DNA of 64,000 bases from an uncultured Draconibacterium sp. (GTDB lineage Bacteria; Bacteroidota; Bacteroidia; Bacteroidales; Prolixibacteraceae), in assembly GCF_963675585.1 (NCBI RefSeq), contig NZ_OY776414.1:3017001-3081000 (forward strand), given 5' to 3'. Below the pieces are notes generated by a model. It saw only the letters and a list, made by a program, of their open reading frames with translations. It ran no database searches and had not been told where the DNA came from. Below are positions 54,075 through 62,522 of this stretch, piece after piece. Every line of letters begins with the position of its first letter. Within the stretch, counting starts at the first letter, position 1. A program made the translations under genes and the position numbers.

Positions 54075-54125
54075 GGTACTCACAATTACCTTAATTCTTT
54101 CAATCGTTATTTTAAAATAACAAGC

Positions 54126-54150
54126 GTTAATTTTTTTAACAATTGCAAAT
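54126..54150 (-). promoter_or_regulatory. susC-type promoter/operator block shared with susC2
   Basis: GTTAATTTTTTTAACAAT (+ strand) plus CAAAT two bases later; 23 of 25 bases are identical to 62448-62472. Read on the - strand it gives TTTG-N16-TAACGCTTG, compatible with a Bacteroidota -33/-7 region containing a GTTAA-N5-TTAAC palindrome. It ends 130 nt before the orphan ATG. The stretch 54151-54678 is AT-rich with no gene or further element recognised. Confidence 0.5.
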
Positions 54151-54678
54151 ATTGAAAAAAAATCGTAATCAGAAAACATTTGTAAGTTTTTTTTCATTTT
54201 CGCTTACAATTTGAAAGTTACAACCAAAAAAAAACACATCGTATTATTTACATATGTTTATTTGTGAATCCAACAAATTAGAATGTGAATTGTTTACAAC
54301 AACAACTAAACTTTATCAAAACCCTCTATTTTAGCCACTTTATAAAACGCAGGCTAATTTCAAAAAAACTTTAGCGTTTATAAAACATATTCTTGCTGGA
54401 ACATTTTTTTATTAATTATGATTATTGTCATTTATTTACAATTTAACAATATCATAAACACTTTTATTACTTTGGTAAGGTAACAGTAACACTTGGTTGG
54501 TTCTCTCTCGTTTGCAGCATCAAAACCGATAGAAATCTAATTGAACTCTTACTTCTTAATCGATCTATTCAGAATTGTACAAAACAGAATCAGGCGACAC
54601 CTCTTTTAACGTGTCAAACCGTAACTGACAAGTATTAAGTGACTGGAGAAGAAAAAAAAAGGCTTTAAACCTAAAAGA

Positions 54679-54748
54679 AACCGGGAGGTCTAAATTCTAC
54701 GAAGGGTAATCGTGGGTAATATAGAGAGTGAGTAATTTCCTCCCGGTT
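54679..54748 (-). ncRNA. Repeated structured element, copy 2
   Basis: 10-bp stem AACCGGGAGG (54679-54688) / CCTCCCGGTT (54739-54748) around a 50-nt loop with the same 18-nt block AATTCTACGAAGGGTAAT as copy 1. The stem differs from copy 1 at two paired positions with compensation on both sides (A-T to G-C, G-C to A-T). On the - strand it overlaps the first bases of the arylsulfotransferase stop codon and is followed by TTTCTTTT, so it could work as the 3' end of that operon. No known RNA family was recognised. Confidence 0.5.
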
Positions 54749-56789
54749 AATATTTTACAATTTTTTTTGCATAGCTATTATTTGTGGTGTGCGCAATAAA
54801 TAAATATATGCCGCCTGGTAATTTCGACAAATCGATTTCTGCATAACGCATCGCTCCATAAACAGAATCGTTTATTACAACTGCCCCGTTTCCGTTAATT
54901 ATCTGATACGTAAATCCATCAGATTCGTTTGATACTGTCACCATTAATCTGTCTTTAACAGGATTAGGATAAACTTCTAATCCAGCATTATTTTTATTGC
55001 TCCCGGCAGATGTTATTGTTGTTGAGAACTGGGCGGTAAACACACTTAATTCATTCCCCGCGAAATCGCTCAGTCCGCTTTTAAGCTGTACAAAGTAAAC
55101 GGTCCCTATTTTTAATTCCTCATCCGGAACAATGGTAACCAATGTTTTGTCGGCACTTATTACAGCGTTACACGGTATTAATTCTCCGGCAATATTGTTT
55201 TTGCGTACTTCAACAAAGGCATCAATTGACTCGTAATTGAGTTCGCCACCATTTATCAACTGTATTTTTTCACTTAGCTGAATTCGTATTTTCTCGTTCA
55301 AAGCCACATTCGATTGTCCTGAAACCAGCTGTGCCACGGGAGAAATATTATCTGATTTTCGACCATTTACTTTTACCTGACGTGCAATACGTTGCTCTTC
55401 CGTGTCGCAGGCAATTGTCAGCACATCATCAAAATATCCCGTTTCCGAATTTCCCGGATTAAACCAGAAATCAAGTTTTACCGAATCACCACTCACTAGC
55501 AAAACTGGAAGCATAGTATTAATTCCAAAATTTTCAGTTCGCGATTCAACTGTTGTTATCTGAATGCTGTCGGGTGAATTATTTTTAAACCACAAACTTT
55601 GAGTTAAAGTATCGCTTTCCCAAGTTCCAAATGTAATCGAGTCGGAACTGCTTGAAAAAACCTTTGTTTCCCAAATGTATTTCTCAATTCTGGGACAAAA
55701 ACTGTGTTTTGTAAAATCCCACTCAAGGGCAGGCGAGCCATCGGGATTAAACTCGGTTAACGATGGCCAATATGGTCCCCAGTTAATGATTGTATTTCCG
55801 TTATGAATACGTTGCGTAGTACCTTGATGATTGCTGTAAACAGTGGGATTTCGGTAAAATCGTTTAACCAGAGTTGCTGTTTTATCCATTTCATCGATTT
55901 CGTATTCTACAGCACTCGATATCTTTTCAGCATGCAAATTTCCATTGTCGAACAGCAAAATATGGCCATTCGGCAGTGCACGTACACTATGTTGATGCGA
56001 GAATCCGAGCTCGTCGTTTACAAATTCAAATTGATTGTTTTTACCGCCAAGTCGCCAAATGAGTTCACCCGTACGTCTGTCAATCTTTGTTATCTCATCC
56101 ATGTGTCGGCACGAAATAAGATAACTTGTATCCGTATCAATTGAAATGGCATTGGCATGAACATAATCCAGCTGTTCTTCGGTGTAATCCAAATATGGTG
56201 AGTTATCATTTCCGTCAAACAGGTCAAAATGATCGGCACTGCTCCAGTTGTGTAACAAATTGAAATCCCTATCAAACTCCTGAACTACAAGATCAAGAAT
56301 TTCAGCCTGTACATTACCACCTTCAATCAATTGACTCATGTCTTTAACAGAACTAATTTCACCCATTAAAACTACATTCCCTTTAATGTCAACATCCCAA
56401 TCGTGTCCGTTGGGTTTTACCTCCTCTATCGAAAGTGTTTCAACCGGCGTCAGCCAGTCGTTTAAAATAAAAAGCTTTCGCGGCACACCATTCAAATAGG
56501 CAATTCGTCCGTCGGGTAACAAACACACCGAGCTGGTTGCCTTTTTCATTTTTCTAAAAAAGACGGGAGTGCCGTAATTATCAATAATTGCAATATAATG
56601 TGAAGCACCTGTTGCAGTGAGCCCTTTTGATCCCATAAAATAATAACCTTCGGCAGCGCCGTTCGATTCCAAATGCTCGATGGTTGGGAAAAAACTGACA
56701 ATGGAATTTTGCTGAGCAAATGCTTTCAGAGAACTACACACTACGCCCAAAGCAACTAATACAATTATGCCAATACTTCTACATTTCAT
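54747..56789 (-). CDS. Arylsulfotransferase (ASST)-like secreted protein with T9SS sorting domain
   Basis: 680 residues: signal peptide (1-25); ASST-type beta-propeller (about 35-375) with HDWDVD, YVHANAI, FSHQHSVRALPNGHILLFDNGN and SNHQGTTQRIHNGNTI, the His-containing motifs of PAPS-independent aryl sulfate sulfotransferases; an Ig-like choice-of-anchor domain (about 385-480); a Big_5-type Ig domain (about 490-595); and a type A T9SS C-terminal signal (about 605-680, LEVYPNPVKDRLMV ending KKIVKY). Expected to be exported by the type IX system and surface-bound. It lies 77 nt after the lipoprotein gene, beyond a terminator, so it may have its own promoter. Confidence 0.85.
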   Translation of the reverse strand: MKCRSIGIIVLVALGVVCSSLKAFAQQNSIVSFFPTIEHLESNGAAEGYYFMGSKGLTATGASHYIAIIDNYGTPVFFRKMKKATSSVCLLPDGRIAYLNGVPRKLFILNDWLTPVETLSIEEVKPNGHDWDVDIKGNVVLMGEISSVKDMSQLIEGGNVQAEILDLVVQEFDRDFNLLHNWSSADHFDLFDGNDNSPYLDYTEEQLDYVHANAISIDTDTSYLISCRHMDEITKIDRRTGELIWRLGGKNNQFEFVNDELGFSHQHSVRALPNGHILLFDNGNLHAEKISSAVEYEIDEMDKTATLVKRFYRNPTVYSNHQGTTQRIHNGNTIINWGPYWPSLTEFNPDGSPALEWDFTKHSFCPRIEKYIWETKVFSSSSDSITFGTWESDTLTQSLWFKNNSPDSIQITTVESRTENFGINTMLPVLLVSGDSVKLDFWFNPGNSETGYFDDVLTIACDTEEQRIARQVKVNGRKSDNISPVAQLVSGQSNVALNEKIRIQLSEKIQLINGGELNYESIDAFVEVRKNNIAGELIPCNAVISADKTLVTIVPDEELKIGTVYFVQLKSGLSDFAGNELSVFTAQFSTTITSAGSNKNNAGLEVYPNPVKDRLMVTVSNESDGFTYQIINGNGAVVINDSVYGAMRYAEIDLSKLPGGIYLFIAHTTNNSYAKKIVKY

Positions 56790-56824
56790 TCCAACTAAAA
56801 TGAATAGAGTTTTAAAAAAAAGAG

Positions 56825-56858
56825 AAAAAAACCGCTCCTCGAAAAAGAGCGGTTTTTT
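56825..56858 (-). terminator. Rho-independent terminator of susC2-susD2-lipoprotein
   Basis: Stem AAAAAACCGCTC / GAGCGGTTTTTT with a 9-nt loop; T tract on the - strand, 8 nt after the lipoprotein stop codon. It lies before the arylsulfotransferase gene. Confidence 0.9.
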
Positions 56859-56865
56859 GTATGAA

Positions 56866-57687
56866 TTATAATTTTGTAAGAACCATTACTGATGCTGTCC
56901 AGCTATCAGAATAGGAATCATCCCAGTCAATTCCGTAAGAAAGAGTCATGGTTTGATTGATACCTTCCCAATTACCATCTCCATGGATCCAGTAATCATA
57001 TGGACCAGGCAATGTTTGACCCCAGTACTGGCCATTAATAGCAACAGCACCTGAAGCAAGATTAGGAGTGATATAAACAGCACCGTCGTTTCCATGTCCA
57101 GCCTGGAAAGATTCTCCCCAACCAAGGAAAATGTGCGACATTAAAGTAGGAATACCATCAACAGCAGGCAGTTTTAATGTACCACCACCACCATCAGTAA
57201 TAGTAACAGTGCCTGTAGCAACCTCTTCTCCGTCAACCGTTTCAACAAACGACCAGTCTCCTAAAAATTGATCAAAACTCATTGGTTTGAATTTCTTAAG
57301 ATCAACCAGCACAACAAACGGATCAGAAGATACTCCTCCCATTGTTGTTTCTACACATGTTACCTGTACATCGTCAACATCCACATCCGACTGATCGAAT
57401 AAAATATCGATAGCAAATGCATCGCCTTCAACGGCAGTGATAGTTGCACCGTGGCCAGTAACTGTCCAGGTTAAAGTAGAACCACCTCTGCGGGTAGAAG
57501 TAACATACCTTACAGGAGCTAAACCTGATGCAGCTGTTTGAGTTGGTCCGTCTACTGCAAATATTTTTGGAATAATTGCATCATAGTCATAAGCCTCTTG
57601 CGCGGCTTCCATAGGTGGCGTAGTACATGAATTTAACATGCTTACCACCGCTAATATTACGATTGTAAAAAATATACTTTTTTTCAT
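56866..57687 (-). CDS. Lipoprotein with PKD/Ig-like domain, SusE-position
   Basis: 273 residues with lipobox LNSC (C21). Residues about 38-125 form a PKD-like Ig fold (PKIFAVDGPTQTAASG, STLTWTVTGHGATI, DVQVTCVETT). The remainder (about 135-273) is a beta-rich domain with FLGDWSFVETVDGEEVATGTVTI, a lipocalin-like or YceI-like start for a binding domain (resemblance only), ending DSWTASVMVLTKL. It follows susD2 by 10 nt, the place where SusE/F-type surface glycan-binding lipoproteins sit, so surface ligand binding is likely. Confidence 0.78.
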   Translation of the reverse strand: MKKSIFFTIVILAVVSMLNSCTTPPMEAAQEAYDYDAIIPKIFAVDGPTQTAASGLAPVRYVTSTRRGGSTLTWTVTGHGATITAVEGDAFAIDILFDQSDVDVDDVQVTCVETTMGGVSSDPFVVLVDLKKFKPMSFDQFLGDWSFVETVDGEEVATGTVTITDGGGGTLKLPAVDGIPTLMSHIFLGWGESFQAGHGNDGAVYITPNLASGAVAINGQYWGQTLPGPYDYWIHGDGNWEGINQTMTLSYGIDWDDSYSDSWTASVMVLTKL

Positions 57688-57697
57688 GTTTTATAAA

Positions 57698-59173
57698 TTA
57701 TTTGTTCCAACCACCGTTACTGTAATCTTCTCCGGCTACACCAGTACCTGCACCGAAAGTATAATAATCCATTTGCATTACGTCAAGCTGAGATCCAGGA
57801 ATCGGGAAATGCAATATAGTACCTGATTGTAATAAATCTTCTTTACGCATTTCGAAAAACTGAACTCCCATTCCTGAAAGCATTAATTCTACCATTCTTT
57901 CGTAATGAATTGCTTCATAGATTTTATTTGCATCAGCAGCAACTTCAGGCAAATTACCACGAAGTACGCGGGCAGAAGCATTTAAAACAGCGGCAGCTTC
58001 AGTCAGGTTTCCATTATGAGCAGCAGCTTCGGCGATAAAATAATCGTTTTCTGCTTTATAGAAAATTGGCATTGGCTCTGTCCATGTTTCCAGGTAAGTA
58101 TCAAGTCGCGCGTAACGGTATGATGAAAAATGGTAATAACCACGTTCAGCACGGAATGGACAAGAACTCAAATATTCGAAGTCAGTTTCCAAACGTGCAT
58201 CAACAGAAGTAGCCATTCCATCATTTGGAAGATCTGTAAATAATCCGCTGGTTGGGAAAGTAGCAGGCATGTTAGGATCCATTAAATTGATTACATACAT
58301 ATCAACTTGTCCCCATCCACCATAAACACTATATGTTTGATACAGTGAATACCATGTAATGTCATCGGCAAGAGGAGCAAAATCTTTCTGAATACCATTT
58401 TTAGCGTAATTATACACTTTACCCCAATCGGTAGCGTTATTTTCTGACTTGTTACGTGCACCATACACTAAAAAACGTGCGGCATACGAATTGGCCAACT
58501 GAGCAAATTCTGCGCTAGTCCATGCTTCGCCAGGTAACCAATCGCTTGGAATGGTAAAAGAAGCTGAATTGCTTAGGGCAATACTTTTGTCTAGACTGGC
58601 GATAGCAGCTGCTAAAACATCCTGATAAGGAGATGCAGGTATTTCTACAGTTAAATCAGTTTCATGAGTAATAATAAATGCCTGATCGTAAATTAAACCA
58701 AGATAACCTAAGGTTAAACCTTGCATAAAATAAGCCATTGCATTTACCATATCAGTAGTACCATCTTCCATTTCAACACCATTATTAATGGTTTGCGCCA
58801 AAACATCGTTCGACTGCGAAAGAATAGAGTACAATGTGTTGTAATAATCTTCAGTAATTACTGCGTTTGAATACGAAGGTTTGTTATCGAACTCCTTACG
58901 AGGCTCATTACCGAAATCGCGCATACCCACGTTACCCCATGAGCAAGTTCCTGCATCACTAGCAGTCCACAATGCCAATCCTGGACCATCATATTCCTGG
59001 TTAATCTGGAACCAACGATTTAATAAACCACCAGTTACCCCTTTAATATCATTCGGATTCGAGAAGGCGGTATCAAAATCCGGATCATTCAGGTTTTCTA
59101 CCACCAAATCTTCACATGCTGTCATCGATATTACAGTGATCAGCACAATTAAAATATATCTTAAACTTTTCAT
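57698..59173 (-). CDS. susD: SusD/RagB-family nutrient-binding outer membrane lipoprotein
   Basis: 491 residues, lipobox MTAC (C20) followed by EDLVVENLNDPDFDTAFSNPNDI, a common SusD start. The helical body has TPR-like repeats, and the C-terminus contains YNAIHYERMVELMLSG-type SusD sequence (here IYEAIHYERMVELML and RKEDLLQSG). Surface lid of the SusC2 transporter. 19 nt after susC2 and 10 nt before the PKD-like lipoprotein gene, so the three form one unit. Substrate unknown. Confidence 0.93.
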   Translation of the reverse strand: MKSLRYILIVLITVISMTACEDLVVENLNDPDFDTAFSNPNDIKGVTGGLLNRWFQINQEYDGPGLALWTASDAGTCSWGNVGMRDFGNEPRKEFDNKPSYSNAVITEDYYNTLYSILSQSNDVLAQTINNGVEMEDGTTDMVNAMAYFMQGLTLGYLGLIYDQAFIITHETDLTVEIPASPYQDVLAAAIASLDKSIALSNSASFTIPSDWLPGEAWTSAEFAQLANSYAARFLVYGARNKSENNATDWGKVYNYAKNGIQKDFAPLADDITWYSLYQTYSVYGGWGQVDMYVINLMDPNMPATFPTSGLFTDLPNDGMATSVDARLETDFEYLSSCPFRAERGYYHFSSYRYARLDTYLETWTEPMPIFYKAENDYFIAEAAAHNGNLTEAAAVLNASARVLRGNLPEVAADANKIYEAIHYERMVELMLSGMGVQFFEMRKEDLLQSGTILHFPIPGSQLDVMQMDYYTFGAGTGVAGEDYSNGGWNK

Positions 59174-59192
59174 TATTAATTTCTTTTAATGT

Positions 59193-62100
59193 TTAAAATT
59201 TTAATTCAAGAGATGCCGAGAAAGACCTAAAGTTAGGATACCCCATAAAATCGTAAGCATAAATTTGCGTACCGTTTGTAGTACCAACCTCAGGATCGAA
59301 ACCTGTGTAATTGGTAAAAGTTAATAAGTTACGTCCAATTACCGACAATTTTGCACCTTTCAAAAATCCCAGAGCTACTTTACTTAATGTTTTTTGAGTG
59401 GCATTGTAAGACAACGACAATTCACGTAGTTTTACGTAAGTTCCATCTTCAATCCAAAAATCATTAAAGTCGTTTACATCATAAAACGCTTTATAGTAAT
59501 CAATAGTTTTCTTTTCATTTTCAGGTTTTCCTGCCTGATCCATCATTCCATGACGGTCGTCGCGGGTTAACCACTGAGCTGTTTTATTATAGATATCACC
59601 GCCCTGTTTCCAATCGAACAAGAAGTAAAGAGAGAAATCTTTGTACGTTAATGTAGAAGAGAATCCCATTTTAAAATCAGGATTTGAATCACCAATTTTT
59701 GTAAATGCCATTTTTCCTTCTTCGTCAAGTAATTTAATTGGCGCTTCCATGGTAGTACCTTCGGTACCAGCTAAAATTACAAAACCATCAGCATTTACAG
59801 TATAATCTGCAACAGTTCCCGACATAAAATCTATTTGATTCGCTAATTCATCCATTGAGGTAAGGAAATGTGCACCATACATTACACCAAATGTTTCATT
59901 TTCGCGGATATAGAAACACTTATTTGCTTCTTGTCCTTCAGGTCCTGTTTGATAGGGAGGAATATTTAATTCAGTAATTTTATTCCTGTTTCTGTCGAAT
60001 ACAATATTTGCAGTCCACGAGAAATCACTACTTTTTACTATTTGTGCACTTAACGAAGCTTCAATAGTTTGCGATTCCATTGTACCTGCATTTACCCACT
60101 GAGTTCTCCAACCATTGGCAAACGATGCCTGAGGAGCTTGTAAGAATTGGTCTTCCGTAATTCCTTTTGCGTAAATCGCTTCAAAACTAAATCGGTTTAA
60201 GAAATCGATATTCAAACCAACTTCAACTTCACTTGTCCGTGATGGTTTTAGGTCTTTATTTCCTTTGTAGTTTTTAGAAGCCACACCATTACTAACCGAC
60301 ATTACTTCGTATTGAGCCGAGAACGGAGGTCTTTGTCCGGCAGTACCATAAGCAGCACGCAACTTCATTTCCTGTACATTGTTAATTTTGAAATCTTCAG
60401 AAATCCTCCAGGCTCCAGATACACGATAGTATGACTGCCATCTTTCGTTTTCTCCAAATAATGAAGAACCATCATAACGGTACATACCATCAAAAATGTA
60501 TTTGTCTTTGTAGTCCATATAAAGAATACCAAAAACATTGTTGGCAACAACTTGATTTTGGTACGATGTTGAAGAAATGTTACCTTTTATAGCATCGAAA
60601 CTAGGTACTTTTTGAACTCCAAAATCGTTACCTGTTGAAGAAAAACTTTGGAATTCTTCGTTTTCGTATAAATAACTGGCTTTAGCCCTTAGGTTAATGT
60701 CACCAATATTTTTTGAATAGAACAGGTTGGCCTGTGCTCTTTCAGAAAAACGTTTTGAAGAATATTTATAATACTGACCTTCCGAATAAATTGGAGATCC
60801 ACTACTTGTAGTATAAGTATCATAAGGTGCAAAATAGGTATTTATCTCTGTTGTATTTTCAAAAGAATATTCTCCCTTAAATTTTAAATCAGTAATAATT
60901 TCCCAGTTTAAAGCATAACTACCTAAGAATCTGTCTCTCTCAAGATTGTCTTCTTGTTTCCAAAGGTTATACAATGGGTTAGTTGTTGTTGCCTGCCATG
61001 GATCCGGAATATACTGATAAGGTTGTCCGTCAGGATTTTCGGCCATTAAATCAACATCAGGTGCAGTTAATAAGAGGTTAAAAAATACTCCACCATTCGA
61101 TTTGTTGTCTCCACCCGGATAATTTTGTGTTGCTTTTACAAACAAGTTACTTGCCGAAACAGAAACTTTGTCTGAGATCCGGTGATCGATATTCATCCTG
61201 TAACTGTTCCTTGAATAACCGTCAGTGTCAAAAAGAATACCTCCGTGTTTGTAATTTTCAAACGAAGCAAGGAAATTTGTATTTCCGGTATTGTTCTGAA
61301 CACTCACATAATTAGTGTAAAACTCACTACCCGAGAACATTTCATCCTGGTGATCGATATACATCCCATAAGGATTATCCATGTAATGATTAGCTTTCAA
61401 TACTGGCGATCCTGAAATATCAGCACTGTAACCTCCGGTATATCCTGCGGGATAAGTTACACCGGCATACTTTGTATAAGTACTTACACTTTGCCAATCG
61501 TCAGCAAGATTAAAAGCATGCGATTGAGAAAGGTCGTAGCTGTTTGCCACACGGTTTACACCATATTCGTTACGAACAGTAACTATAGTTTCGCCACTTG
61601 CCAAACCTTTACCACGTTTAGTAGTTACAACAACTACACCATTACCTGCCTGCGAACCATAAAGAGCCGATGCAGAAGCACCTTTTACAACCTCAATTGA
61701 TTCAATATCATCAACGTTAATATCAGCCAGGGTACCCGACATCATAACACCGTCAACAATAATAAGTGGGCTTTGACTACCCGAAATCTGTGTAGCACCA
61801 CGAACCAGAATAGTAGAACTAGAACCAGGTTCACCGGTTGAACTTGTTACAGTAACACCGGCCATTTTTCCCTGAAGCGCTCCGGCTGCAGAAGAAGCTG
61901 GAACTTCTTTAAGTTCGCTTTCGCCAACTTTACCTACTGAAACTGACAGTTTCTTTCTTGGTGTATCGGCTGATACCCCAGAAACAATTACCTCGTCAAT
62001 CCCAAAAACGTCAGGTTGTAAGGTTACATTGAAAGTTGATTGGTTTCCAATGGCTACCTCAACTGTTTTCATCCCAACGAATGAAATCATCAACATTTTT

Positions 62101-62306
62101 GCATCCGCAGGAACTTTCAAATTAAAGTTACCATCAATATCGGTAACTGTTCCCAATGTAGTTCCCTTAACCATAATTGATGCGCCCGGAATTGTAGAAC
62201 CATCTTCAGAGCTTGTTATCACTCCTGAAAGATCCTTCGTTTGCGCATAAAGCGATTGTACTCCAATAAAAAGCACAACTGCAATCAACAGCATGATTTT
62301 TTTCAT
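59193..62306 (-). CDS. susC: SusC/RagA-family TonB-linked outer membrane protein
   Basis: 1037 residues: signal peptide (1-21), carboxypeptidase-regulatory-like domain (about 25-108, DLSGVITSSEDGSTIPGASIMVKG), plug (about 115-225, PLIIVDGVMMSG, ASALYGSQAGNGVVVVTTKRG) and a large beta-barrel ending in SASLELKF. Transport partner of SusD2. Its first 110 residues are very close to SusC1, but the barrels diverge, so different ligands are expected. Upstream region holds a G-rich-loop leader hairpin, a promoter/operator block and direct repeats. Confidence 0.96.
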   Translation of the reverse strand: MKKIMLLIAVVLFIGVQSLYAQTKDLSGVITSSEDGSTIPGASIMVKGTTLGTVTDIDGNFNLKVPADAKMLMISFVGMKTVEVAIGNQSTFNVTLQPDVFGIDEVIVSGVSADTPRKKLSVSVGKVGESELKEVPASSAAGALQGKMAGVTVTSSTGEPGSSSTILVRGATQISGSQSPLIIVDGVMMSGTLADINVDDIESIEVVKGASASALYGSQAGNGVVVVTTKRGKGLASGETIVTVRNEYGVNRVANSYDLSQSHAFNLADDWQSVSTYTKYAGVTYPAGYTGGYSADISGSPVLKANHYMDNPYGMYIDHQDEMFSGSEFYTNYVSVQNNTGNTNFLASFENYKHGGILFDTDGYSRNSYRMNIDHRISDKVSVSASNLFVKATQNYPGGDNKSNGGVFFNLLLTAPDVDLMAENPDGQPYQYIPDPWQATTTNPLYNLWKQEDNLERDRFLGSYALNWEIITDLKFKGEYSFENTTEINTYFAPYDTYTTSSGSPIYSEGQYYKYSSKRFSERAQANLFYSKNIGDINLRAKASYLYENEEFQSFSSTGNDFGVQKVPSFDAIKGNISSTSYQNQVVANNVFGILYMDYKDKYIFDGMYRYDGSSLFGENERWQSYYRVSGAWRISEDFKINNVQEMKLRAAYGTAGQRPPFSAQYEVMSVSNGVASKNYKGNKDLKPSRTSEVEVGLNIDFLNRFSFEAIYAKGITEDQFLQAPQASFANGWRTQWVNAGTMESQTIEASLSAQIVKSSDFSWTANIVFDRNRNKITELNIPPYQTGPEGQEANKCFYIRENETFGVMYGAHFLTSMDELANQIDFMSGTVADYTVNADGFVILAGTEGTTMEAPIKLLDEEGKMAFTKIGDSNPDFKMGFSSTLTYKDFSLYFLFDWKQGGDIYNKTAQWLTRDDRHGMMDQAGKPENEKKTIDYYKAFYDVNDFNDFWIEDGTYVKLRELSLSYNATQKTLSKVALGFLKGAKLSVIGRNLLTFTNYTGFDPEVGTTNGTQIYAYDFMGYPNFRSFSASLELKF

Positions 62307-62369
62307 AGAAATAGTTTTAAATTAAAATTAAACAGCGTTTATTTTTCAAATAAATCTTCACAATTATTC

Positions 62370-62388
62370 GGAATTCCCCTTCAATTCC
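62370..62388 (-). promoter_or_regulatory. Leader hairpin with G-rich loop upstream of susC2
   Basis: On the - strand GGAATT-GAAGGGG-AATTCC: 6-bp stem with a G-rich loop, ending 63 nt before the susC2 ATG. It resembles the two TGGGGG-loop hairpins at 53669 and 54059 in place and shape. Confidence 0.4.
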
Positions 62389-62447
62389 TATTACATAGCT
62401 TCAGAAATATTACCCCCTTACAATTATTTGCGTTTATATAAATAATT

Positions 62448-62472
62448 GTTAATTTTTTTAACAATCTCAAAT
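62448..62472 (-). promoter_or_regulatory. susC2 promoter/operator block
   Basis: 23 of 25 bases match 54126-54150. An 8-bp-arm palindrome ATTGTTAA-N5-TTAACAAT lies inside (62445-62465). On the - strand a TTTG is followed 16 nt later by TAACAATTA. It ends 142 nt before the susC2 ATG. Confidence 0.5.
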
Positions 62473-62522
62473 TTATAAAAAAATTAATTTTAAAAAAACA
62501 ATTCGCAAAGAATATGACAGAG

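Larger units (their letters stand above)
53996..54150 (-). promoter_or_regulatory. Orphan susC-type promoter, leader and start codon
   Basis: The segment reads like a third susC upstream region: promoter-like block (54126-54150), TGGGGG-loop hairpin (54059-54074), then GCTGTTTAATT, TTAAAACTGTTTCTATG with the ATG at 53994-53996, matching the last 40 nt before susC1 and susC2. After the ATG no SusC sequence follows, only MKGDVESILRF and the structured element copy 1. It could be a remnant of a deleted susC operon or a source of a short regulatory RNA of about 270 nt. Confidence 0.5.
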
